Shown here: positions 42,058 through 51,233 of the stretch, in pieces
Layout: each line of letters opens with the position of its first letter
Numbering within the stretch: position 1 is the stretch's first letter
Assembly: GCF_024228675.1 (NCBI RefSeq)
Contig: NZ_CP100461.1
Location: forward strand, 1,488,001 to 1,552,000
Direction: 5' to 3'
DNA from: Salinigranum marinum
GTDB taxonomy: Archaea > Halobacteriota > Halobacteria > Halobacteriales > Haloferacaceae
Length of the DNA stretch: 64,000 nt
Notes under the pieces: generated by a model
The model's input: the letters and a program-made list of their open reading frames with translations, nothing else
The model's database searches: none
Told to the model about the DNA's origin: nothing
Translations under genes and position numbers: made by a program

Positions 42058-42121
42058 GCTTCGACGGCGGGACCGACGCGCAAAAAGATTCGTGTCTCCC
42101 GACTTCGCCCCCGGTCGGGCG

Positions 42122-42577
42122 TTACCGACCCAGGGTCGCGACGAGCGGGGGGAACAGCCCCGCGCCGACCGCGCCGACGACGAACGCGGTCGGGAGCAAC
42201 AGCGCGGGGCCGCCGCCGGTCGCCACGCCGACGAGCCCCGGAAGGGCGACCCCGCAGACGACGACGGCGTTGAAGTACGCGAGGCGGGCGACGCTCAGTC
42301 GGGTGCTCGTTTTCGGCCACTCGGCGCCGACGGCGAGCGTCCGGCGTTTCACCGCCGCGGCGACGAGGACGAACCCCGTCGCCGTGAGGATCGTCCGCCC
42401 GCTCAGGGTCGCGCTGTTGAACAGCACGACGAGGACGAGCGCCGGGATGGCGAAGACGACGAGCTCGGAGGTGGCGTCGAAGAGCCGTTCGAGCCAGGTG
42501 CCGACGGCGTCGTTCTCCGGCCGGAGGCGGACCCGACGCTCCTCGATCTCGGGTGTGGTCCCGCGGTGCTCGTCCAT
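42122..42577 (-). CDS. Membrane protein between menB and menD
   Basis: 151 residues from ATG 42577 (MDEHRGTTPEIEERRVRLRP), chosen because the longer frame (to 42928) is a shadow of menD. Four or five hydrophobic spans (LVVFAIPALVLVVLFNSATL; TILTATGFVLVAAAV; ARLAYFNAVVVCGVALPGLV; ALLLPTAFVVGAVGAGLFPP). It lies 41 bases downstream of menD. Co-transcription suggests a role linked to quinone synthesis or membrane lipids, but no family is known to me. Confidence 0.75.
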   Translation of the reverse strand: MDEHRGTTPEIEERRVRLRPENDAVGTWLERLFDATSELVVFAIPALVLVVLFNSATLSGRTILTATGFVLVAAAVKRRTLAVGAEWPKTSTRLSVARLAYFNAVVVCGVALPGLVGVATGGGPALLLPTAFVVGAVGAGLFPPLVATLGR

Positions 42578-42618
42578 GGTTCGACGGTAGACGAGGAGCC
42601 AATTAACGGTGTTGGAGG

Positions 42619-44367
42619 CTACTGGATCCGGTCGATCACGCGCTCTTTCAGCCGCGCTCGGACCCGGTGGCTCGCCTCGGCGTCGGTCTCGACCTCGACG
42701 ACGTGCGTCCCCTCGTTCGACACCGCCTCGGCGTACGTGTCGCGGAACTCCGCCTCGGGCACGCGCGCGAACGAGAGATCGTACAAACCCTCGGTCGGTG
42801 CGAAGTCCAGGTCGTGCGGCGTCACGAACTGCTCGGTGAAGGGCGGCTCGAAGTCCGCGATCGGGAGCATGTGGAAGATGCCGCCGCCGTCGTTGTTGAT
42901 CAGGACGATCGTCGCGTCGACGTCGCACCGTCCCAGCGCGAGCAGGCCGTTCATGTCGTGGTAGTACGCGAGGTCGCCCGTGACGAGCGTCAACGGGTCG
43001 GTGGTCGCGCTGGCCGCGCCGAGCGCGGTCGAGACGACCCCGTCGATCCCCGACGCCCCCCGGTTGCCGAGCACGGTCAGCGACTTCGTCGACGGCGCGG
43101 CGAAGCGATCCAGGTCACGGACGGGCATCGAGTTCGAGACGAAGAGTGTCGCGGGGTCGGGAGCCGCCTCGACCACCGACGCGAGCAGGCGACCCTCACA
43201 GAACGACGGCGACTCCTCGCACTCCGCGAAGTGGGCCGCCTCGGCGTCGAGCCACCGCTCGCGCCAGGAGTCGCTCCCCGACCCGCGCCCGAGCGCCTGC
43301 GCGAGTCGCCACGCGAGCGTCGCGGGATCGGCGACGACGAGGTCGGTCGCGGCGAACTCGGCCTCGCGCCAGCCCGCGGCGGGATCGACGACGAACTGCC
43401 GTGCGCCCGTTCGGGCGAGGTACTTCCGGAGCGGTTTCGAGGTGGGCGACGCGCCGACCCGGAGGACGACCTCCGGGTCGGGCCACGTTCGCGTCAGCGA
43501 TTCGTCGAGGAAGCCGTCGTAGCCGCCGACGACGGGCGTCGTCCGGACGTGACCGCCGAACCGAAGCCCCGAAAGCGGGTCCGCGAGCACCGGAAAGCCC
43601 GTCGCGTGGGCGAGCGCCGCGATCGACTCGCCGTCGACACCGGGGGCGTCGGCGGGGCCGGCGACGACGAGCCCCCGATCGACGTCGAGCGCGCTCGCGA
43701 CTGTCCGCAGGTCCTCCTCGCCGACCGCGGCCGCACCGGCGGTCGTCCGGACGAACGGCGCGTCGCCGTCGCGGCCGCGCGCGGCGAGGTCGGGGAGGTC
43801 GTCCGGCACGTCACTGTCGACGCGGGTCGGTTCGAGCGGCTTCCGGAAGGGGAAGTTGAGGTGGACCGGACCGGCGGGTGCGACGGTCGCCTTCGCCAGC
43901 GCCCGGGCGGCGGTCGTCCGAAGTGACCGGAGCGTTCGATCCGTCGGCGCGGGTTCGGCGACGTCGCGGTACCATCTCACGGAAGAACCGAACAGCTTCT
44001 CCTGGTCGATCGTCTGGTTGGCACCCGAATCACGGAGCTCCGGGGGCCGGTCGGCCGTCAGCACCAGGAGGGGAACGCGTGCCTGCGACGCCTCGATAAC
44101 AGCGGGATGAAAGTTCGCCGCGGCGGTGCCCGAGGTACAGACGAGCGGCGTCACCTCACCCGTGCGGCGGGCCCGCCCGAGCGCGAAGAAGGCCGAGGAG
44201 CGCTCGTCGAGGTGCGAGAAGACGTGGACGTCCTCGTGGCGGTCGAACGCCACTGTCAGCGGCGTCGAGCGACTCCCGGGCGTGATGCAGACGGCGGAGA
44301 CGCCGCCGCGGGCCAGCTCGTCGACGAACGCCTCGGCCCAGAGCGTGTTCCGGTTCGGCGCGGTCAT
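42619..44367 (-). CDS. menD: SEPHCHC synthase (2-succinyl-5-enolpyruvyl-6-hydroxy-3-cyclohexene-1-carboxylate synthase)
   Basis: About 582 residues from ATG 44367 (MTAPNRNTLWAEAF); an upstream ATG adds nine residues. A ThDP enzyme that joins isochorismate and 2-oxoglutarate. Seen: VCITPGSRSTPLTVAFDRH, HLDERSSAFFALGRAR (catalytic Glu), TSGTAAANFHPAVIEA, VTGDLAYYHDMNG and INNDGGGIFHMLP (ThDP/Mg). The full length matches the family. It is the first gene of the menD, membrane protein, menB run, and lies downstream of an AT-rich promoter (around 44490-44540). Confidence 0.95.
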   Translation of the reverse strand: MTAPNRNTLWAEAFVDELARGGVSAVCITPGSRSTPLTVAFDRHEDVHVFSHLDERSSAFFALGRARRTGEVTPLVCTSGTAAANFHPAVIEASQARVPLLVLTADRPPELRDSGANQTIDQEKLFGSSVRWYRDVAEPAPTDRTLRSLRTTAARALAKATVAPAGPVHLNFPFRKPLEPTRVDSDVPDDLPDLAARGRDGDAPFVRTTAGAAAVGEEDLRTVASALDVDRGLVVAGPADAPGVDGESIAALAHATGFPVLADPLSGLRFGGHVRTTPVVGGYDGFLDESLTRTWPDPEVVLRVGASPTSKPLRKYLARTGARQFVVDPAAGWREAEFAATDLVVADPATLAWRLAQALGRGSGSDSWRERWLDAEAAHFAECEESPSFCEGRLLASVVEAAPDPATLFVSNSMPVRDLDRFAAPSTKSLTVLGNRGASGIDGVVSTALGAASATTDPLTLVTGDLAYYHDMNGLLALGRCDVDATIVLINNDGGGIFHMLPIADFEPPFTEQFVTPHDLDFAPTEGLYDLSFARVPEAEFRDTYAEAVSNEGTHVVEVETDAEASHRVRARLKERVIDRIQ

Positions 44368-44581
44368 TGCCCCGTGTTCGGGGGAGGGCGTCAATACTCC
44401 TGTGGGTTCGGCTCACGCCGTCGACTGCCGCGACGGCCCCGTGCCTCGATTCCTGACGCTTTTGCCTCACGACGTCAGATTCCGCAACTCTGAAGCCAAT
44501 ATAGTGACCATATTATTCATTATCTTCGTTCTAGCGAACGCTTTTCACACGTAAGTCGATGTAGTTAGACGATTATCATCT

Positions 44582-45100
44582 ATGAACGGGGACACAGCGG
44601 AGGTCGGGGGGGCGACCGACGACGCACCGCACGCCGGGGAGACGGAGTCGACGGCCGCGGCGGTGTCGATGGTGCTCCGGACGCGAACGCCGGTGTGTGG
44701 CTCGCGGACGACCGTCATCGACCGACTCGGGCGGCTCCGGGCGACTGGGGCGATCGACGACTTCAAGGTCCGCACGTGGCCCGACGAGGTGGTGCTGTCC
44801 GACGGGACCAGCGCCGACCCGGTCGTCGAGACGTTCGAGCGGTTCGAGCGGTGGGCGGCCGCACATGGGCTGAGCGTCCGCCCGGCGTTCGACGTGCGGA
44901 CCGTCTCGTCGCTCATCGGTCGGGAGCGCGAGCTGCTCACGCTCCCGATGATGAGCCTCGCGGTCTCGGCCGACGGCGACCTCGTCGGCGTCTTCCCCTG
45001 CCGGAACGGCGAGCAGACGTGGACGATCGGCGACTGCCTCGACGCGTACGAGGGCGACGGCGACGCGCTGGCGGAGCTCGATCCGACCGGGTCGCGCTGA
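44582..45100 (+). CDS. Conserved haloarchaeal protein of unknown function
   Basis: 172 residues. A short disordered start (about 1-25) precedes RTPVCGSRTTVIDRLGRLRA and DDFKVRTWPDEVVL, a conserved alpha/beta unit, then a helical segment (FERFERWAAAHGLSV) and ERELLTLPMMSLAVSADGDL with VFPCRNGEQTWTI. It looks like a small regulatory fold with paired Cys, but no known domain is certain. It is divergent from menD across the AT-rich 44396-44581 region and convergent with menF. Confidence 0.7.
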   Translation: MNGDTAEVGGATDDAPHAGETESTAAAVSMVLRTRTPVCGSRTTVIDRLGRLRATGAIDDFKVRTWPDEVVLSDGTSADPVVETFERFERWAAAHGLSVRPAFDVRTVSSLIGRERELLTLPMMSLAVSADGDLVGVFPCRNGEQTWTIGDCLDAYEGDGDALAELDPTGSR

Positions 45101-45227
45101 CGGGTCGCGACGGTCGAAGACGACGCGGGCGGCGAGCATAGGCCGCCGGAGCGTCGCGCGAGTCCTCCGTCACCCGACGCTCGTCGGTGTGTGGTCGACG
45201 GAGACGTGCGGACGGTGACCGAACGGT

Positions 45228-46562
45228 TCAGGTGTCGTCTTCGAGTTCGTCGAGGATCGGCCGGTACTTCAGCTGGACCTCGTCCCACTCGCGGTCGGGG
45301 TCGGAGTCGGCGACGATGCCGACCCCCGCGAACAGCGTCACCTCCCGCTCGGCGGCCACCGCCGAGCGGAGCGCGACGGCGAACGAGCCGTAGCCGGCGG
45401 CGTCGATCCAGCCGACGGGGGCGGCGTACCACCCGCGGTCGAACGGCTCCGTCTCGCGGATCGTCGCCAGCGCGGCTTCGGGGGGGAGCCCGCCGACGGC
45501 GGGCGTCGGGTGGAGCGCCTCGACCAAGTCGAGGACGTGGTAGTCGCGGTCGAGTTCGGCGGTGATCGGCGTCCAGAGGTGCTGGACGGTCGCCAGCCGG
45601 CGCACTCGGCGCTCGCCCGTCGCGACCGACGCGGCGAACGGGGCGAGCTGCTCGCGGATCGTCTCGGCGACGAGGTCGTGCTCGTGGACGTTCTTCTCGG
45701 AGTCCATAAGCTCCTGGGCGAGCCACTCGTCCTCCGCGGGCGTCTCACCGCGCCCTGTCGTACCCGCGAGCGCCCCCGTCTCGACCGTCCGCCCGCGTAC
45801 GGAGACGAGTCGCTCGGGCGTCGCGCCGAAGAAGCTCGTCTCGCCGTCGGCGGGTTCGACGAGGAAGCGGTGACAGTCGGGGTACTTCTCGTCGAGCCGT
45901 GCGAGCGTGTCCGACAGCGACAGTGGCGAGTCGAGGTCGACGTCGAGCGCCTGCGCGAGGACGACCTTCCGCAGGTCGCCCGAGCGGATCCGCGAGACCG
46001 CGGCCTCGACGCCCGTTCGCCAGTCCTCGACGGCCGTCGTTCGGGTTCGCGAGCGGATCCCCGGGCGCGATCGCATCGGCTCGGCAGTCAGGTCGGCGAG
46101 CCGGTCGCGTTCGGCGTCGAGCCGTGATTCGACGGCCTCGACGGTCGCCTCGGACCCGACCGCGTTGACCGTGAGCCACGTGCCGTTGTCGGCGTACGTC
46201 ACCTGCACGCGGGGGAAGACGAAGCGGGCGTCCGGGAAGTCGCGCCAGGGGTCCCGTTCGGCACCCTCGTCGTGGAAGGCGAAGCCCCCGAACAGCCGCG
46301 GGCGGGCCGCCTCCGTACCGGCGTGGACGTCGCCGGTCTCGAAGAGCGCTTCCGCTGCCTCGCGAACGTGGGCGAACCGGTCCGGCCCGTTCGCCGTGAC
46401 GGTGGCCGCGGCACCGCTGCCGACCACGGTGGCGTCACCCGGTGCACTCCAGACCGTCCGCGGTCGCGTCGCCGCCTCGAGGACGGCCCGGAACGGTGGA
46501 TCCCGTATCCGTACCGTCCGGCTGACGAGGTTGTCGACCCCGCCAGTCTGTGGCGGTTCCAT
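45228..46562 (-). CDS. menF: Isochorismate synthase
   Basis: 444 residues. Converts chorismate to isochorismate, the first committed step to menaquinone. Chorismate-binding core: GDLRKVVLAQALDVD, YPDCHRFLVEP, FFGATPERLVS, ETGALAGTTGRGETPAED, SEKNVHEHDLVAETI, HLWTPITAEL, LHPTPAVGGLP, GWYAAPVGWID, FAGVGIVADSDPDREW with the Mg-binding glutamates. Full length. It is separated from menD by one gene on the other strand, so the pathway is clustered but not one operon. Confidence 0.93.
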   Translation of the reverse strand: MEPPQTGGVDNLVSRTVRIRDPPFRAVLEAATRPRTVWSAPGDATVVGSGAAATVTANGPDRFAHVREAAEALFETGDVHAGTEAARPRLFGGFAFHDEGAERDPWRDFPDARFVFPRVQVTYADNGTWLTVNAVGSEATVEAVESRLDAERDRLADLTAEPMRSRPGIRSRTRTTAVEDWRTGVEAAVSRIRSGDLRKVVLAQALDVDLDSPLSLSDTLARLDEKYPDCHRFLVEPADGETSFFGATPERLVSVRGRTVETGALAGTTGRGETPAEDEWLAQELMDSEKNVHEHDLVAETIREQLAPFAASVATGERRVRRLATVQHLWTPITAELDRDYHVLDLVEALHPTPAVGGLPPEAALATIRETEPFDRGWYAAPVGWIDAAGYGSFAVALRSAVAAEREVTLFAGVGIVADSDPDREWDEVQLKYRPILDELEDDT

Positions 46563-46681
46563 CGTCCGACCCTCGGGACCACGTGCTCTTGTACCTGACT
46601 ATGATTCGCGGCCGGCGCGCGTTTCGCTCGGGACGAACCTACCGGCGTCACGAGCCGGGGTGTGGCCCGGGAGCGCGGGGC

Positions 46682-47272
46682 TCAGGCGTACCGTTCTTCC
46701 TCCCAGGGGTTCGCCGTGTTGGAGTAGCCCCGCTTCTCCCAGTAACCGCGTTCGGGCTCGGTCAGGAACTCCACGCCGGAGACCCACTTCGCGCCCTTGT
46801 ACGCGTACCTGTGTGGGGTGACGACGCGGAGCGGCCCGCCGTGGTCCGACGGGAGGGGTTCGCCGTCGTACTCCGAGGCGAACAGAACCTCCTCGCGCAT
46901 GCAGTCCGCGAGCGGGAGGTTCGTCGTGTAGTCGTCCATCGCGTGGAACATGACGTGGACCGCGTCGTCGGTGACGCCGGCCGCCTCGGCGAGTGTGGGG
47001 AAAGTGACGCCCGTGAACTCGCAGTCGAACTTGCTCCAGCCGGTGACGCAGTGGAAGTCCTGTCGCTGCGTCTCGGTGGGAAGCTCGTGGAACGCCTCCC
47101 ACGTGAGTTCGAGCGGGTCGTCGACGGCACCCCAGACCTCGAAGCGCCACTCCTCGCGCTCGACCCCCGGCGTCCCGGATTTCGAGAGGACGGGGAAGCG
47201 ACTCGTCTCGCGCTGGCCCGGCGGGAGGCGTTCGTCGCCGAACTCCCGGTAGAGCTCCGTGACGTCGTTCAT
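46682..47272 (-). CDS. Molybdopterin-dependent (sulfite oxidase-like) oxidoreductase
   Basis: 196 residues from ATG 47272 (MNDVTELYREFGDER). Single domain of the sulfite oxidase/YedY fold: EEWRFEVWGAVDDP, LPTETQRQDFHCVTGWSKFD (Cys ligand of Mo within HCVTGW), DCMREEVLFA, PLPSDHGGPLRVVTPHRYAYKGAKW. No signal peptide, so cytoplasmic. The electron acceptor is unknown. Convergent or adjacent genes give no pathway. Confidence 0.88.
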   Translation of the reverse strand: MNDVTELYREFGDERLPPGQRETSRFPVLSKSGTPGVEREEWRFEVWGAVDDPLELTWEAFHELPTETQRQDFHCVTGWSKFDCEFTGVTFPTLAEAAGVTDDAVHVMFHAMDDYTTNLPLADCMREEVLFASEYDGEPLPSDHGGPLRVVTPHRYAYKGAKWVSGVEFLTEPERGYWEKRGYSNTANPWEEERYA

Positions 47273-47525
47273 ACGCGCGGTTGGGAACGGACGCACCTAT
47301 ACTGTCGGGTTCGGGTCGGCCCGTGACGCCGCCCCGGCGCGGGCCGTGACTACCGGGCGGCTGGGGAGGACCCGGCGGACGCGACGACGCGACTCGGCGC
47401 GTCCGCCGGACCCCTCGGGCCGAACGGTTGTCAACGGGCGTGAGGCGGCAGTTCACGACGATCGCTCGGCCGGCTACACCCCCGCCAGAACTAAATATGG
47501 TCACTTCAAACCCCCCCACAGTCAG

Positions 47526-47735
47526 ATGCCTACAGTAGAGATAACGGTCCCCGAGCACCTGGAGATGCAGATCGCGCAGATGGTCGAAGAGGGGGAGTTC
47601 GTCAACCGGGAGGAGGCCATCGAGGAGTTGCTCTCGACGGGGCTGCGTGCGTTCAAGACCAGCGGCCCGATCGACGACGACCAAGAGTTCCAAGACGACG
47701 GGATGATGGGTCACGAAGACGAGTACGTGTTCTGA
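47526..47735 (+). CDS. Ribbon-helix-helix (CopG-like) small protein
   Basis: 69 residues from ATG 47526: MPTVEITVPEHLEMQIAQMV, then EGEFVNREEAIEELLSTGLR and an acidic tail. The beta strand TVEITVP, then two helices, is the RHH pattern. The frame is open upstream to 47259, but that part is not protein-like. The ATG follows an AT-rich stretch AACTAAATATGGTCAC (about 47489-47504), a likely promoter. Likely a transcription regulator. Confidence 0.8.
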   Translation: MPTVEITVPEHLEMQIAQMVEEGEFVNREEAIEELLSTGLRAFKTSGPIDDDQEFQDDGMMGHEDEYVF

Positions 47736-48136
47736 CGGTCCGTCGCCGTCTGAGCCTCCCACGCGGGACGGGGGCGTCGTCCTTTCCGGCGGCTCCGTGG
47801 CTCGTCGTGAGGACGTTTCCTGCCGTGCCGGTCGTCCGCGAGAGCCCCGGCCACGCTCGCGCTGGCGGCCCGTGGTGGGTTCGACGAGGAGCGGTTCGGC
47901 GTTCGCCTCCCCGGACGCGCGTCCGCCGCGGGCGACCCCGCTGAGCACGGCGAGGGAGACGCCGTGGACGACCGCCGCTCCCCTCGCGACGACCGCTGAG
48001 CCGGGCCGATCGTCCAGACCGTCACGCGGAACGGTCGACTGACCGAGGGACGAGCGTTCGCTGTCACTGGGGCCACGGCGGCCGTGTCAGCAGCCCCCCA
48101 ACAATGCTTAAACGGAACTCGCTCGTACGCGTGTAT
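47736..48136. other. 401-base GC-rich intergenic stretch
   Basis: All frames are open in short runs with Arg/Pro/Ser-rich shadow composition. Nothing looks like a gene or a stable RNA. The UPF0058 promoter is probably in the last 60 bases (AACAATGCTTAAACGG). Confidence 0.5.
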
Positions 48137-48415
48137 ATGCACAAGGACGAACTGTTAGAGCTACACGAACAGCTCGTGACGATCAAAGATCACTTCAAAG
48201 GGCGCGAAGAGGTCCCCGAGGGACTGTTCGACGAGTACGAGGGGCTCGGGGTCGATCCCTCGCACGTTCACAAGTCCAAGAGCGAACACAAACACGCGGT
48301 GTTCGTGCTCGGAAGCGCGCTCGCGGCCGCGATGTCGGACGACGAGTTCTCCAGCGCCGGCCGTGTCGGCAAGCGCATGGAGGAGCTCGCCGAGGACGCG
48401 GAGTCGAAACTCTGA
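48137..48415 (+). CDS. UPF0058 family protein
   Basis: 92 residues from ATG 48137 (MHKDELLELHEQLVTIKDHF); an earlier in-frame ATG at 48104 adds 11 atypical residues. A helical protein with KSKSEHKHAVFVLGSALAAA and a regular acidic end, as in the archaeal UPF0058 family. Biochemical role unknown; small cytosolic. It is followed 47 bases on by the rhomboid gene. Confidence 0.85.
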   Translation: MHKDELLELHEQLVTIKDHFKGREEVPEGLFDEYEGLGVDPSHVHKSKSEHKHAVFVLGSALAAAMSDDEFSSAGRVGKRMEELAEDAESKL

Positions 48416-48462
48416 GGCGTGACGCCGGATCACCTCGACCAGCCGACACGACGTAGATAGCC

Positions 48463-50154
48463 GTGCCGTTCACACCCCCACCCGTTCCCCCCTGGCTCCC
48501 GCTGCAGCAGCTGGCCGTTCTCGGCGTCGTCGCCCTCTCTCTCCTGACTGTCTGGTACATCGAGCGCCCCGCCGGACGGTGGGGGCAGCTGCTCCGCCGG
48601 CGCTTCCTCGCGGGCGTCCCGTGGGGGACGTTCGTCGTGAGCGCGATGGTCCTCGGCGTCTACCTCTTCATCCAGGGCGGGATCGACCACTGGGTGTCGC
48701 CGATCGTCGTCCCGTTCCGCGCGTGGTCGTACTTCTACCCGCTCGGCCTCGTCGTCTCGGGCTTCGCACACGCGGGCCCGAACCACCTCATCGGGAACCT
48801 CGTCGGGACGCTCGTGTTCGCCCCGCTGGCAGAGTACGCGTGGGGACACTTCCCCACCCGGCGCGGCTCGTCGTCGTTCTCCTCGTGGCGGACCAACCCG
48901 TACGTCCGTGCGTTCGTCCTCTTTCCCGCCGCCGTCGTCGTCGTCACCGTCGCCACGTCGGTCGTGGCCATCGGCCCCGTCATCGGCTTCTCCGGGGTGG
49001 TGTTCGCCTTCGCCGGCTTCGCGCTCGTTCGCTACCCAGTGGCGACGGTCGTCGCGCTCGTCGCCGGTCGCGTGCTCGGACTGATCCGGGCGGCGCTCCA
49101 GATGCCGACCGTCCAGGCGAAAGCCCAGCCCACGTTCTCGTCGCCGTGGTGGGCCGAGATCGCCATCCAGGGCCACGCGGTCGGCCTGCTCGTCGGCGTC
49201 CTCCTCGGCGTCTGGCTCCTCCGTCGACGCGGCGACCCGCGGCCGCCCACCGCCCGGACGTGGGGCGGTGTGCTCCTCTTTGCCGTCTCGCAGTCGATGT
49301 GGGCCGTCTACTGGTTCCGCGGCGGCGAGACGTTCGTCCTCTTCCGTGCGCTCGGCGTCGTCCTCGTCTTCGCGCTCGCGACGGTCGTCGCGCTGACGGT
49401 CACCGCCTCCGACCGGCCCCTGTTCGGGCGCGCCCTCAGCGACGGCGGAAAACCGGACCTGCTCACGCTCCCCCGGTGGGAGTGGGGCGTCGTCGTCATG
49501 GTGCTGTCGGCGTCGGCCCTCGCCGGCCCCGCGGTGCCGGTAAACCTTTTCACCGCCTCTGACGCCCCCCTGCCGGGCGATCCGGTCCAGGTCCGCGACT
49601 ACGAGGTGACGTACGCCGAGGACGTCCCCGACGGGATGATCTCGGCCGTCGACGTCAGCGCGTTCGGCGAGACGACGGCCGTCAACACTTCCGGCGTCAT
49701 CGTCCGCAGCCGCGACCGCGGCATCTGGACCACGGCCGTCACCAAAGGTCGACTAGCGTTCGCCGGGCGGCTTCCCGTCCGGGTCGGCGGCGTCGGCTGG
49801 CGCGACGTGGTCGTCGTCGACCGGTCGGGGTGGACGGTCGTCGGTGGCGGCGACGTCTACCGGATCAACGCGACGCACGACGGCGACACCCGGACCGTCT
49901 ACCGGTCGCCGCCCGCGACAGCCAGGCCGATCGTCAGTGGCCGAAACGTCACCGTCGCCGCCGAGCCGACGGGGTTCGTCGTCAGGGTCACTCACGGCAA
50001 CGAGACCGCGAGCGCGCCCATCCCGCCGGCGGGCGAGTCGGTGACGCTCGAAGGCGTCGAACTCCAGCGGACGAAGAAGGCTCTCGTCGCACACTACGAG
50101 GGGACGCGGGTCCGGGTCGCGAAGCCCGAGACGTACCCCGGTCAGCGGAACTAG
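48463..50154 (+). CDS. Rhomboid intramembrane serine protease with extracytoplasmic beta domain
   Basis: 563 residues, GTG start. Rhomboid core (about 55-270): the His/Asn helix HAGPNHLIGNLVG, nucleophile motif GFSGVVFAF (Ser in GFSG) and partner His in IQGHAVGLLVG. Six or seven spans. Two more C-terminal spans and an unusual soluble beta-rich domain (about 370-563, GDPVQVRDYEVTYAED...) follow, probably outside the cell. Substrates unknown. It overlaps the convergent methyltransferase stop by four bases. Confidence 0.9.
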   Translation: MPFTPPPVPPWLPLQQLAVLGVVALSLLTVWYIERPAGRWGQLLRRRFLAGVPWGTFVVSAMVLGVYLFIQGGIDHWVSPIVVPFRAWSYFYPLGLVVSGFAHAGPNHLIGNLVGTLVFAPLAEYAWGHFPTRRGSSSFSSWRTNPYVRAFVLFPAAVVVVTVATSVVAIGPVIGFSGVVFAFAGFALVRYPVATVVALVAGRVLGLIRAALQMPTVQAKAQPTFSSPWWAEIAIQGHAVGLLVGVLLGVWLLRRRGDPRPPTARTWGGVLLFAVSQSMWAVYWFRGGETFVLFRALGVVLVFALATVVALTVTASDRPLFGRALSDGGKPDLLTLPRWEWGVVVMVLSASALAGPAVPVNLFTASDAPLPGDPVQVRDYEVTYAEDVPDGMISAVDVSAFGETTAVNTSGVIVRSRDRGIWTTAVTKGRLAFAGRLPVRVGGVGWRDVVVVDRSGWTVVGGGDVYRINATHDGDTRTVYRSPPATARPIVSGRNVTVAAEPTGFVVRVTHGNETASAPIPPAGESVTLEGVELQRTKKALVAHYEGTRVRVAKPETYPGQRN

Positions 50155-50780
50155 TCCCCGGCCCAGACGATCCGGTACACCTCGGTCCGGAGCTCTTTGC
50201 GATTCTCCTCGTGGAAGTCGAACTGACGGGCGAGGTCGAACGTGGCCTCGAACGCGTGGGTCACCTCGCCGCCGTTGTCGGCGGCGAACGCCTCGACGAA
50301 CTCCTGGCTCCCGGCGTTGTGGATCGAGTACGAGACGTCGGCGAGCTCGGCGGCCGTCGCGAGGAACGCCCGGTCGGCGTGTTCGTGGCCGCGCTGTGCG
50401 CCGAACGGCGGGTTCATCACCACCGTCGTCCGCTCCGTCAGTCGGAGCGGACACCGCGTCGCGTCGGCCTGGACCCAGTGGATGGGTGCGGTCGTTCCGA
50501 CCCGGACCCGGTTCGCGCGGGCGGTCGACAGCGCCTCGCGGTCGACGTCGAGGCCGATCACCCGCGCCGGGCCGCGCAAGGCCGCACCGAGCGCGAGCAT
50601 CCCGGTCCCGGTTCCGAGGTCGACGACGGTCCGACCCTCGATGTCGTCGTTGAGGTCGGCGACGTGGACGACGTGTGCGGCGAGTTCGGGCGGCGTCGGG
50701 TACTGTTCGAGGCTCACGCTCGGGTTCTCGAACCCCGCGACGACGGCGAGTTGTGTCTCCAGTGCGGCCTTCGTCGCCAC
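50151..50780 (-). CDS. METTL5-like SAM-dependent methyltransferase
   Basis: 209 residues from GTG 50780 (start of VATKAALETQLAVV); a longer frame to 50882 has a poor N-terminus. SAM motif I VVDLGTGTGMLALGAAL, acidic loop GLDVDREAL, and the NPPF catalytic motif (VVMNPPFGAQRGHEHAD). Matches the archaeal METTL5 family, whose homologs methylate adenine-N6 in rRNA or tRNA. Tail-to-tail with the rhomboid gene. The N-terminal helix YPTPPELAAHVVHVAD is typical. Confidence 0.82.
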   Translation of the reverse strand: MATKAALETQLAVVAGFENPSVSLEQYPTPPELAAHVVHVADLNDDIEGRTVVDLGTGTGMLALGAALRGPARVIGLDVDREALSTARANRVRVGTTAPIHWVQADATRCPLRLTERTTVVMNPPFGAQRGHEHADRAFLATAAELADVSYSIHNAGSQEFVEAFAADNGGEVTHAFEATFDLARQFDFHEENRKELRTEVYRIVWAGD

Positions 50781-50882
50781 GGCTACGCACCCCTCGGCGA
50801 CGCCTGACGGCAACCCGGATCGATCCGTGCGCCTCCGCCCGACCTGTCCGTCGTGTTCGGTGAGCGCGTCATGGGTACCCAT

Positions 50883-51233
50883 ATCTTCCGGTTATGCTAA
50901 AATCTTCCCGCATGTACGCGAGTAATGCCGGCGGCGACGGGCGTGCCCGGGGGACGCCAGACCGCTGTCCGCTGATACGTCTCCGGCACCTCGGGTGAAA
51001 CGGGGTCACACGCTCACAGGCATCCCCCCTCCGTCGAGTGACCCCACCGCCACTACCCGCGAGTAATCGCCGGGCCGTTCGTGTCGGAGCACCCGCCCCG
51101 ACCGACGGCGACGAAGCCACGGAAAACCGGCAAACAGCGGGACGTCCCTCCCGAGGAGTTCTCGCCGCCGTTCGAGACTATATCAAAAATCTGTTACAAA
51201 GGTTTAAATTTACCCCTCACCACAAACCTTATA
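50883..51233. other. 351-base TFB upstream region
   Basis: Mostly GC-rich without a gene; the last 70 bases turn AT-rich and carry the TFB promoter. No small RNA structure recognised. Confidence 0.45.
51203..51210 (+). promoter_or_regulatory. TATA box of tfb
   Basis: TTTAAATT lies 24-31 bases before ATG 51234, with no Shine-Dalgarno in between: a leaderless archaeal promoter. Confidence 0.6.

Noticed and set aside
42667-43926. 419-codon plus-strand frame over menD
   Set aside because: Arg/Glu-rich complement of menD; GC-rich haloarchaeal genes often leave such frames open.
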